From NCBI GenBank assembly GCA_016789785.1, contig JAEUQE010000045.1, forward strand, positions 1 through 45,184: a stretch of DNA of 45,184 bases, in the 5' to 3' direction. The stretch is from Bryobacterales bacterium. GTDB lineage: Bacteria > Acidobacteriota > Terriglobia > Bryobacterales > Bryobacteraceae. Each line of letters begins with the position of its first letter. Position 1 is the first letter of the stretch. Positions 17,317-25,029 of this stretch are shown here, one piece after another. Below the pieces are notes generated by a model that saw nothing but the letters and a program-made list of their open reading frames with translations, had not been told where the DNA came from and did no database searches. Position numbers and translations under genes: made by a program.

Positions 17317-18636
17317 ATGTGCCAGAATGAGGGAATGCCGAGGCTGAGAGAGGCGGGGGGTGTCGCACAGACGGCTGCAAGCGCAGTGGAAGTGAGCCGC
17401 ATCCTCTCCGCCGAAGAACTCCAGCCACTCCTCGACCGTATTCTGGCAAGCCGGCATTTCGCTTCTGCGGGGCGGCGGAAGAAGTTCCTGACGGTGGTCA
17501 CCAACTACTATCTTTCCGGCCGCGCGGACGAATTGAATGAGTTTTGTCTCGCGTCGGAAGTCTTCGGTTTCGACCAGCATTACGACCCGGCGGGGAACGC
17601 GAGCGTGCGCGTCTGTGCGCATGACGTCCGCAAGCGTCTGAAAGAGTACTTCGAGCAGGAAGGCACTGGCGAGAGGCTCCTGCTTCAGATCCCTCCGGGC
17701 GCCTACAAACCCTTGTTCCTGGAACGGGAACTGATCGCCCCACCCGCTCCCGTTCCGGCAGATCCGATTCCGCTCGCGCCCGTCCGCTCGCGCTGGCGCT
17801 GGATCCTGCCGCTGATCGGCGCCGCCGCCCTGGTCCTGACGGGTGCCGTGGCAATCAGCCTGCGCTGGCTGCCCGCTTCCCTACGCACGAGCGCCATTTG
17901 GAAGCCTTTTCTCGAAGGGCAAGGGCCGATTCTGGTCGTGATGAGCAACCCGCCCCTGTTCCAGTTCCTGTGGGCCTCCGATCCCGTCCGCTCGCGCCAG
18001 AATCTGATTCCCCTCGGCCCGGAGGCGTTGGCCGCCATTGAGCGGCAACTGGGACCGAATTCCACGCGCATGCCCTACCTGGTCTTCTCGCCCGAAGACT
18101 ATACAGGCATGGGCGAGGCCCTCGGCCTGATGCATTTGACTCGATTCTTTTCCCGTGCCGAACGCGAGATCCTCGTCAAGCAAAGCATCACCACGGGCAC
18201 CGAAGATCTCAAGAATCACCATGCCGTGCTGGTGGGCGGCCCCCTTTCGAACCAGTTGCTTCCGCGGTCGGAATCGCTCGATTTCGACCTCGGCGGCAAC
18301 TTCGTGCTGAACCGCAACCCGATGCCTGGAGAACAGCGGGAGTACCGCCTGACCGTGGACCCCGTCTCCGGCCAGCCAGCCACGGACTGGGCAGTGATCA
18401 CCGTCGCCCCGGGGATCGCGCCGGGCCGGGTGGTGATGGTGCTCGCGGGAATCCGGTCCGAAGGCACCCAGGCTGCCGCCGAGTTCGTGACCGAACCTCG
18501 TTATGCCGACGAGTTGCAACGCCGCCTCGATCAGAAGCCTGCCCGTTTCTTTCAGGCGCTCGTCCGTGTCGAGGTGAAGAAATGGCAGCCGGCCGCTCTC
18601 TCCCTCATCGCAGTGCACCCTCTGGCTGACCATTAG
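17317..18636 (+). CDS. Membrane-anchored one-component regulator-like protein
   Basis: The protein has 439 residues. Residues about 28-125 ('LLDRILASRHFASAGRRKKFLTVVTNYYLSG', 'EVFGFDQHYDPAGNASVRVCAHDVRKRLKEYF', 'IPPGAYKPLF') match a domain common at the N-terminus of acidobacterial regulators, where it precedes a membrane helix and an extracytoplasmic region. One helix is evident (about 161-182). The outer part (about 190-439) is of unknown function, and no TPR is seen. I infer a cytoplasmic DNA-binding or signalling head coupled to an outside sensor. The start at 17317 has no clear ribosome binding site; ATG 17335 is an alternative. It precedes the TonB receptor gene by 154 bases in the same direction and might control it. 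Confidence 0.65.
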   Translation: MCQNEGMPRLREAGGVAQTAASAVEVSRILSAEELQPLLDRILASRHFASAGRRKKFLTVVTNYYLSGRADELNEFCLASEVFGFDQHYDPAGNASVRVCAHDVRKRLKEYFEQEGTGERLLLQIPPGAYKPLFLERELIAPPAPVPADPIPLAPVRSRWRWILPLIGAAALVLTGAVAISLRWLPASLRTSAIWKPFLEGQGPILVVMSNPPLFQFLWASDPVRSRQNLIPLGPEALAAIERQLGPNSTRMPYLVFSPEDYTGMGEALGLMHLTRFFSRAEREILVKQSITTGTEDLKNHHAVLVGGPLSNQLLPRSESLDFDLGGNFVLNRNPMPGEQREYRLTVDPVSGQPATDWAVITVAPGIAPGRVVMVLAGIRSEGTQAAAEFVTEPRYADELQRRLDQKPARFFQALVRVEVKKWQPAALSLIAVHPLADH

Positions 18637-18737
18637 TCTGTGCAAAATCGTTAGACAAAAGCCTGTTTCCCGAGCCCGCATAACTGTTACGTTAACCGTT
18701 AGCCTCCCCTCATCGGAAAAGATCCTCCAGGGTTCGG

Positions 18738-18757
18738 GTGTATACCTGTTTATACAC
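18738..18757. promoter_or_regulatory. Perfect palindrome upstream of the TonB receptor gene
   Basis: GTGTATACCTGTTTATACAC is a 7-bp perfect inverted repeat with a 6-base spacer, 33 bases before the start codon at 18791. It is AT-rich in a GC-rich background, which fits an operator for a dimeric regulator. The regulator is not identified. The upstream membrane-anchored protein is a candidate by position only. Confidence 0.55.
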
Positions 18758-18790
18758 GTCCGCAATGGAACTCGAAGGGGTATTGAAAAA

Positions 18791-21700
18791 ATGACTGCCG
18801 TTCGCAACCTCGCGCTGACTCTTCTAATCCTCGCCGTGCGCTTATCCGCACAAGGCTTGACCGGCCAGATCTCGGGAACGATTGCCGACCCAAGTTCCGC
18901 AGGGGTGCCCAACGCCTCAATCGAACTCCGGAACACGGCCACCGCACAGGTCCGCCAAACCGTCAGTGACGCTTCGGGATCTTTCATTGTCACTGAACTG
19001 CTCCCCGGGACCTACACCCTGAAGGTCACCTCTTCCGGCTTCACCACTTTCGAACAAACTGGCCTCGTGCTCACAGCGACCGAACGGCTCGTCCTCCGCA
19101 CCATCACCCTTCGCATCGGAGACGTCGTGCAGACCACCTCCGTGGAGGCCGAAGCCGTCCGCGTCCAGACGCAAAGTGGAGAGCGTACTGGGCTGATCAC
19201 GTCGAAACAACTTCAGGACGTCCCGCTCAAGGGACGCGACTACGCCGGGATGTTGCGCCTGCTGCCGGGAGTCAGCGACACCTCGGACCGCGAGGCGCCA
19301 CGCAGCTTTGGCTTCCGGTTCGTCGCTGCCAACGGTGGCCGCAGTACTTCGGTGAGCGCTTCGCTCGACGGCGTCTCTCAAATGGATACCGGAAACCAGT
19401 TCTGGCCTTTGTTCACGCCTCCGGTGGAAGCAATCGCGGAAGTCAAGGTTCTGCTGACCAACTATCAAGCCGAGTACGGGCGCACAACCACTGGCATTCA
19501 CGTGGTCACTAAAGGCGGCACGCGGGAGTTTCATGGCGGCGCTTACTACTTCAAGCGCAATGAGGCTCTGAATGGCAATGAGTTCTTCAACAATCAACTT
19601 GGCGTGAAACGGCAGCGCTACCGGTACGACAACCCTGGCTATTTCATCGGCGGCCCCGTGCTGATCCCGGGCCTGACCACCAAGCGCGACAAGCTTTTCT
19701 TCTTCTGGTCGCAGGAGTTCTTTCCCCGCAAGACACCGACCGGTCTGCGGCGAATCACCTTTCCCACCGCGCTCGAACGCCAGGGGAACTTCTCGCAGAC
19801 ACTCGACACCAATGGCACGGTCATCCCCATCCTCGATCCACTTAACAATCGCCAGCCGCTCCCTGGGAACCTCGTCCCTGCCAGCCGCATTGATCGCCGC
19901 GGCCAGGCGCTGCTGAACTTCTTCCCGCAGCCGAACACCCAGGACCCGCAGCGCCTGCTCAACTACGTGTTCGATCTTCCCGTCGACAATCCGTATCGCA
20001 CCGAGGTGCTGCGCGTCGACTGGAACATCAGCTCGAAAGCGAACTTCTACACCCGCGGACTCAACAACAGCATGTCGCAGTCCGGCGACGCCTGTTGTCT
20101 TTCCGGCATCACCTTCCCTCACATGCCGCTCGACTACCGGTTTCCGGGCAAAGGATTTGTCAGTTCGCTCATCTATACCTTTAGCCCGACGGTGGTCAAT
20201 GAGTTCAGCGTGGGCCTCAGCCGGGCGGACCAGAGCCTGGTGATCGGCCAGGATGCACTCGACCGCAACAACCGGGAGAAGCTGAACCTCGGGCTACCGC
20301 AGTTCTTTCCGCAGGCCAATCCGCGGGGCCTGATCCCGAACGCGACCTTCGGCGGTGTGCCCAACGCGCCCTCCATCAGCATTGAAAACCGTTTCCCCTT
20401 CTTCGGCACACAGAGCACCTGGAACGTCAGCAACAACCTTTCGAAGATCCAAGGCAAGCACCATTTCAAGTTCGGCTTCTATCTGGAGAAGGTTGCGAGA
20501 AACGCGCAACGAAGTGCCGTCTTCAATGGCGCTTATGACTTCGGCCGCAACGTGCTGAACCCCTTCGACACCAACTACGCGTTCTCGAACGCCTTGATGG
20601 GCACCGTAAACACCTACACCGAGTCCGACCGGCATCCCGTGGCGAATGCGCGCTACAACAACTTCGAATGGTATGCGCAGGACACCTGGCGGGTGAACAA
20701 ACGCCTCACCCTGGAACTGGGTATGCGCTTCCACCGCTCCATTCCCACGTTCACCGATGGCAACAAGCTCGCTGCGTTTGTCGTCCAGGATTTCGACCAG
20801 GCGAAAGCCCCGCTGCTGATCCAACCCTTCCGTGCCACGCCTACCAGCGCGAGAATGGGCCGCAATCCGGTGACCGGCGAGATCGTCCCGGAGGTGAAGA
20901 TCGGCACGTTCGCCCCGGGCTCGGGCAACATCATCAACGGAATGCGCGTTTTCGATGACGTCGCACTGACCACGCCCGGCGTGAAGCTCGGGCCGCGTTT
21001 CGGCTTCGCCTGGGACGTCTTTGGCACCGGAAAGACCGCCGTGCGTGGCGGCTTCGGCATGTTTTTCAGCCGCCTAGCGGATGACAACGTGATGGGTTGG
21101 ACTGAACAGCGGCCGTTGGTGAACACCTCCACCGCTTTCTACACCACGATTCAGAGTCTGCTCAGCACGCCTCTCAGCGAAAGCCCGGCCTCCGTTTCGG
21201 GCATGGAGGATTCCAACAATCTGCCTTCCACCTACAATTGGAGTTTCGGAGTTCAGCAGGACATTGGATTCGGAACCGTGGTGGATGTCGCCTATGTCGG
21301 TTCCGTCGCCCGCCACCTGCTGCACAGCCGGAACCTGAATGCCACCAACTACGGGACCAACTTTCTCCCGTCCGCGTTGGACAGCACAAACGGACGCCCG
21401 TTGCCGGTGAACTTCCTCCGGCCGTATCGTGGCTACGCCGACATCAACTATCGCGAACTCGCCGGCTCCTCCAATTACCATTCCCTCCAAGCTCAGGCCA
21501 ACCGCCGCTTCACGCGCAACTTACTCTTTGGCGCCACTTGGACCTGGTCGAAAATGATGAATTTCTCCGATGAAGACTTCGGCTCGGTGAATCCGGTTCT
21601 GAACTATCGCCGGTGGAACTACGGCAAGAGTGGCTTCGATCGTACGCACAACGTGACGGCGAATTTCCTCTACGATCTGCCGAAGTTCAGCGGGAGTTGG

Positions 21701-22216
21701 AGCAACGCCTTCAGCCGGACGGTCCTCGACGGCTGGCAGATCGGTGGTGTCGCCCTCTTCCTGAGCGGCGCGCCCACTGGTTTCGGCGCAAGTTTCGTGC
21801 AAGCGATCGACCTCACCGGAGGGTCGGGCATCGACGCGCGCGTCAACCTCACCGGCAACCCGAGCCTGCCGTTGCGCCAGCGCGATCCCATGCGGTTCTT
21901 CGACACCAACGTCGTGCAATCGCCACCGATCTCGGCCTTCGGCATCGGAAACGCCCCCAAGGACGCCGTCCGCGGTCCCGGCCTCAACAATTGGGACCTG
22001 TCGCTTTACAAGAACGTCGCTTGGGGCGCCAATGACTCGCGAAGGATTCAGTTCCGCTTTGAGACGTACAATACCTTCAATCACTCCCAGTTCACCGGCA
22101 TTGATACGGGAAGCCGTTGGGATGCGCAGGGCCGCCAGGTGAATCAGCGTTTCGGCCAGGTGATCTCGTCGGCTGCCGCGCGCCGGATTCAACTTGGATT
22201 GAAGTTTTCTTTCTGA
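18791..22216 (+). CDS. Oar-like TonB-dependent outer-membrane receptor
   Basis: The protein has 1141 residues. A signal peptide (about 1-24) is followed by a carboxypeptidase-regulatory-like beta-sandwich (about 25-105, 'GLTGQISGTIADPSSAGVPNASIELRN'). A plug (about 120-245, 'TSKQLQDVPLKGRDYAGMLRLLPGV') and a large beta-barrel come next, ending in an aromatic residue ('LKFSF'), as barrel proteins do. This layout is the Oar/SusC-like group that is expanded in Acidobacteriota and imports or senses carbohydrate- or peptide-derived ligands. No SusD-like lipoprotein follows; the next gene is an oxidoreductase 314 bases away. The ribosome binding site is weak (AAGGGG about 11 bases upstream). A palindromic putative operator lies just upstream. 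Confidence 0.92.
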   Translation: MTAVRNLALTLLILAVRLSAQGLTGQISGTIADPSSAGVPNASIELRNTATAQVRQTVSDASGSFIVTELLPGTYTLKVTSSGFTTFEQTGLVLTATERLVLRTITLRIGDVVQTTSVEAEAVRVQTQSGERTGLITSKQLQDVPLKGRDYAGMLRLLPGVSDTSDREAPRSFGFRFVAANGGRSTSVSASLDGVSQMDTGNQFWPLFTPPVEAIAEVKVLLTNYQAEYGRTTTGIHVVTKGGTREFHGGAYYFKRNEALNGNEFFNNQLGVKRQRYRYDNPGYFIGGPVLIPGLTTKRDKLFFFWSQEFFPRKTPTGLRRITFPTALERQGNFSQTLDTNGTVIPILDPLNNRQPLPGNLVPASRIDRRGQALLNFFPQPNTQDPQRLLNYVFDLPVDNPYRTEVLRVDWNISSKANFYTRGLNNSMSQSGDACCLSGITFPHMPLDYRFPGKGFVSSLIYTFSPTVVNEFSVGLSRADQSLVIGQDALDRNNREKLNLGLPQFFPQANPRGLIPNATFGGVPNAPSISIENRFPFFGTQSTWNVSNNLSKIQGKHHFKFGFYLEKVARNAQRSAVFNGAYDFGRNVLNPFDTNYAFSNALMGTVNTYTESDRHPVANARYNNFEWYAQDTWRVNKRLTLELGMRFHRSIPTFTDGNKLAAFVVQDFDQAKAPLLIQPFRATPTSARMGRNPVTGEIVPEVKIGTFAPGSGNIINGMRVFDDVALTTPGVKLGPRFGFAWDVFGTGKTAVRGGFGMFFSRLADDNVMGWTEQRPLVNTSTAFYTTIQSLLSTPLSESPASVSGMEDSNNLPSTYNWSFGVQQDIGFGTVVDVAYVGSVARHLLHSRNLNATNYGTNFLPSALDSTNGRPLPVNFLRPYRGYADINYRELAGSSNYHSLQAQANRRFTRNLLFGATWTWSKMMNFSDEDFGSVNPVLNYRRWNYGKSGFDRTHNVTANFLYDLPKFSGSWSNAFSRTVLDGWQIGGVALFLSGAPTGFGASFVQAIDLTGGSGIDARVNLTGNPSLPLRQRDPMRFFDTNVVQSPPISAFGIGNAPKDAVRGPGLNNWDLSLYKNVAWGANDSRRIQFRFETYNTFNHSQFTGIDTGSRWDAQGRQVNQRFGQVISSAAARRIQLGLKFSF

Positions 22217-22530
22217 CGGCGGCGCTAGCCGTGCAGGACGGGCTGAACGAAAATGTGTTGTGAAGGCTGAGTTCGCGAGCCGGGCGGAACAGCACCCGGT
22301 CGAGCGCCCATGATCCACCAGGGGCGATTCGACGGCACCATGCACCGGCCTCCACAGGAGTGTGGAGGCGACAGACTGAAGTCTGCGTTACCGTAGCCGA
22401 CGCCTGCAGCGTCCACAGTATTGGCGCTAGCCGCGCGGCATCCGCCTCCGGCGAAGTGGCCGGAGGTCATGGACACTCGGGCACCTCAAATTGGTGCGCC
22501 GGAGAACGCGAACTGAGAGAGGCGAACACT
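22217..22530. other. Palindrome-rich intergenic region
   Basis: This gap between the TonB receptor and oxidoreductase genes carries no gene I can support but many short perfect inverted repeats. CGGC-GCTA-GCCG occurs at about 22222. The structured element 22348-22391 is listed separately. Further arms are GACGC/GCGTC at 22399-22413 with a 5-base loop and CCTCCGGC/GCCGGAGG at 22445-22466 with a 6-base loop. The GGCGCTAGCCG core appears twice (near 22222 and 22423). The end of the gap holds the leader of the next gene. Confidence 0.7.
22348..22391 (+). repeat. Two-hairpin structured element, copy 2
   Basis: The element has a 9-bp stem (arm GCCTCCACA) with loop GGAG, linker GA, a 5-bp stem (arm CAGAC) with loop TGAA, and tail CGTTAC. 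It lies 131 bases beyond the TonB receptor stop in the same orientation. Stem lengths, linker, TGAA loop and tail are identical to copy 1 at 10870-10913, while four pairs of the first stem and two of the second differ and remain paired. Confidence 0.85.
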
Positions 22531-23772
22531 ATGAAGAACACTCCGCGCCGAAGCTTTCTAAAGACCGTGGCTTTTCCCTTCGTCGCCGCGCCGACCGTTC
22601 GTGGCGCGAATGACCGTGTCGAGATCGGCTTCATCGGCGTGGGCAATCGCGCCCGCTGGCTGCTTCGCCGCGAGGACTTCGGAACGGCGCGAGTGGTCGC
22701 CATGGCCGACATCAATCCCGCCAGCCTTGCCGAAACCTCGCGCTACCAGCCGGAGGGTCAGCTTTGGCGGCCCTACCATGACTACCGCCGCATGTTCGAG
22801 AACGAGAAGCTCGACGCGGTCTTCGTCGAAACTCCCACTCACGCACGCGCCCTGATTTGCATGCACGCCATGCAGGCCGGCCTCGACGTCTACGCCGAGA
22901 AGCCCCTCAGCCTCACGGTTCACGAAGGCCAGTTTCTCACCAAGGCCGCGCGTCACTACCGCCGCATCCTTCAGGTGGGCACGCAACAGCGCTCCATCCC
23001 CATCAACATCTTTGCCAGCCGCCTGGTGGAAACGGGGAAGATCGGCCGCATCCGCAAGGTGATCGTCTGCAACTTCCTCGCCCCGCTCCAGTGGACCCCG
23101 AAGCCGGAGCAGCCCAAACCGCAAGGCCTCGATTGGGACCAGTGGTGCAACCAGACCGAACTCCGGCCCTACCACAGCGCGCTGCATCGGGGTTGGCATA
23201 ACTATTGGGACTTCGACGGTGGCGGCCAATCGTGGGGCGTCACTGGCTGGGGCACCCACTCGCTCGATCAGGTGCAGGCCGCGCTCGGAACCTCGCTCAC
23301 AGGCCCAGTGGAACTCCGCCTTGGCGATGAGAACAAGGTAACGCTCGTCTACGCCAGCGGCGCCGAGGTCTCACTCGAACAGCCCAAGATCGACGATCAC
23401 CAGCAACTCGGCGCAATCTTCCAGGGAACCGATGGAGAGATTCAGATCCTGCGTGGTGACTTCAAGACCAATCGCCCCGAACTGCGTCAGGGTGCGCCCG
23501 ATCCTACTAAAGAGGGGCCCGGCGAGAGCACGCCGCATGTCCGCAATTTCGTGGAGTGCATCCGCACGCGCCAGTTGCCGACGGCGGATGTCGAGATCGG
23601 CCATCGCTCCACGGTGGTCTGCCACCTCGTGAACATCTGCCGTGAAATCGGCCGCGCGACACTCGCCTGGGACCCCAAGATCGAGCGCTTCCACGGTCCC
23701 AGCGCCACGGAAGCCAACGCCAAACTGATCCGCCCTCGCCGCAAGGGCTACGAACTCCCGGCCATCGGCTGA
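22531..23772 (+). CDS. Exported Gfo/Idh/MocA-family oxidoreductase
   Basis: The protein has 413 residues from ATG 22531. This start is preferred because it opens the Tat-type signal 'PRRSFLKTVAFPFVAAPTVRGA'. An in-frame open stretch back to 22360 crosses the palindromic region and is unlikely to be coding. The Rossmann motif 'IGFIGVGNRARWLL' (near residue 35) binds NAD(P). The family's conserved 'AEKPLS' (near 130) contains the catalytic-region lysine. The C-terminal part is the alpha/beta sheet domain of the family. Exported members act on sugars or inositol-like compounds with tightly bound cofactor; the substrate is unknown. The neighbouring TonB receptor is consistent with sugar use but does not prove a link. 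Confidence 0.85.
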   Translation: MKNTPRRSFLKTVAFPFVAAPTVRGANDRVEIGFIGVGNRARWLLRREDFGTARVVAMADINPASLAETSRYQPEGQLWRPYHDYRRMFENEKLDAVFVETPTHARALICMHAMQAGLDVYAEKPLSLTVHEGQFLTKAARHYRRILQVGTQQRSIPINIFASRLVETGKIGRIRKVIVCNFLAPLQWTPKPEQPKPQGLDWDQWCNQTELRPYHSALHRGWHNYWDFDGGGQSWGVTGWGTHSLDQVQAALGTSLTGPVELRLGDENKVTLVYASGAEVSLEQPKIDDHQQLGAIFQGTDGEIQILRGDFKTNRPELRQGAPDPTKEGPGESTPHVRNFVECIRTRQLPTADVEIGHRSTVVCHLVNICREIGRATLAWDPKIERFHGPSATEANAKLIRPRRKGYELPAIG

Positions 23773-23815
23773 CGAGCAGGGCACCGCGCGGTTACCGCGG
23801 ATCAGAATGTAAGTC

Positions 23816-24982
23816 TCATGTGGTGGCATCCCCCACCATCGCCACGAACTCCGCGAAGCGTTCCTGCGGTGTGCTCGCCTGCGCCACCTGGACGTTGCCG
23901 CCTCCTCGCCCGCCCAACGCCGAAGCAGCCCTCTTCACCAGATCCCCCGCGTGCAGACCGCAGTCCTTGCTCACGGCCAGCAGCAAAGCACTCGACGTGG
24001 GGCTCACTGCAAGGAACACCGCATTCGGCTCCGCCGTGAAACTCTGGGCGAGTGCGCGCAGTTCCTCGTCAATCGCGGCCACCGTCCGCACCACCCGACG
24101 CCGCCCGCCGGCGTCCACCTCCGACGACTGATACAACTCCTTGCCCTGAAACACTGCCAGATCCATCGCCAGTTTCCGCCGCGACTTCTCCAGTTCCTGC
24201 ACTCGCGCGTTCAGACCCGCCACCAGCAACGGCGTCTCATCCAGCGGAGCCGACAACCCGCGCGCAATCTCGCTCAAGGCATCGAAGTCCCGGCGTGCGC
24301 GGCGGGCCGCGCGCGAGCCACAAAGAAACTCCATGCGCACGATCCCGCGAATCTTGTCCATCTTGCGCAGGAACAGCGGCCCGATGATTCCCGTCGCCTC
24401 CACATGCGTGCCACCACACGCACTACGATCCAGATCCTCAATCGTCACAATCCGCAATATCCCCTCGCGCTCACTCGCCTTCCGCAGAACCTTCGCCTGA
24501 GCGGCATCCTCGAACTCCACGCTCACTCGCCGGTTCTCGCAGACCACTTCATTGGCGCGCTTCTCAATCGCGTCCACTTGAGCCGTACTCAGCGAGGCCG
24601 CGCCGACATCAATGGTCGAACTCTCCTGGCCAAGATGAAAACTCACGGTTGGAATCTGGTAGAGATCCTCCAGCACCGCCGACAACAAGTGCTGCCCCGT
24701 GTGCTGTTGCATGTGATCGAAACGGCGCGCCCAGTCGATGGAGCCTTCTACCACCGTCCCCTGCACAGGCGTGGCCAGCACATGCGCAACGCGATCCTCT
24801 TCATCCACCACGTCCACAATCGCGGCGCCGCCAAGCATTCCTTTATCGTGAGGTTGACCGCCCGAGGTCGGATAAAAAGCGGTTCGATCCAGGTAGATGC
24901 GGCGGCCCTCGTCTTGCGCGTCCACTACCTTGGCAGTGAATTGACGGAGCCGCGCATCGTGATAGTAGAGACGTTCGGTCAT
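23816..24982 (-). CDS. AlaX-type alanyl-tRNA editing protein with DHHA1 domain
   Basis: The 388-residue protein resembles the editing part of alanyl-tRNA synthetase without its catalytic core. Zinc-binding motifs H-T-G-Q-H (His94, His98) and C-G-G-T-H (Cys189, His193) are intact. A helical linker (about 215-285) and a DHHA1 domain (about 290-388, ending with the glycine-rich 'GGRGGGNVQVAQ') follow. Such proteins hydrolyse mischarged Ser- or Gly-tRNA(Ala) in trans. It is longer than short AlaX and matches the AlaX-L layout. The gene is tail-to-tail with the oxidoreductase gene and 47 bases downstream of the TIGR03437 gene in the same direction. Confidence 0.88.
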   Translation of the reverse strand: MTERLYYHDARLRQFTAKVVDAQDEGRRIYLDRTAFYPTSGGQPHDKGMLGGAAIVDVVDEEDRVAHVLATPVQGTVVEGSIDWARRFDHMQQHTGQHLLSAVLEDLYQIPTVSFHLGQESSTIDVGAASLSTAQVDAIEKRANEVVCENRRVSVEFEDAAQAKVLRKASEREGILRIVTIEDLDRSACGGTHVEATGIIGPLFLRKMDKIRGIVRMEFLCGSRAARRARRDFDALSEIARGLSAPLDETPLLVAGLNARVQELEKSRRKLAMDLAVFQGKELYQSSEVDAGGRRRVVRTVAAIDEELRALAQSFTAEPNAVFLAVSPTSSALLLAVSKDCGLHAGDLVKRAASALGGRGGGNVQVAQASTPQERFAEFVAMVGDATT

Positions 24983-25029
24983 GACGTAGGACAGGATAGT
25001 ATCCCGCCCTACGTCACCGCAATCGATCT

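Noticed and set aside
22360..22530. Upstream extension of the oxidoreductase frame
   Set aside because: It reads through palindromic intergenic DNA, while ATG 22531 opens a clear Tat signal peptide.
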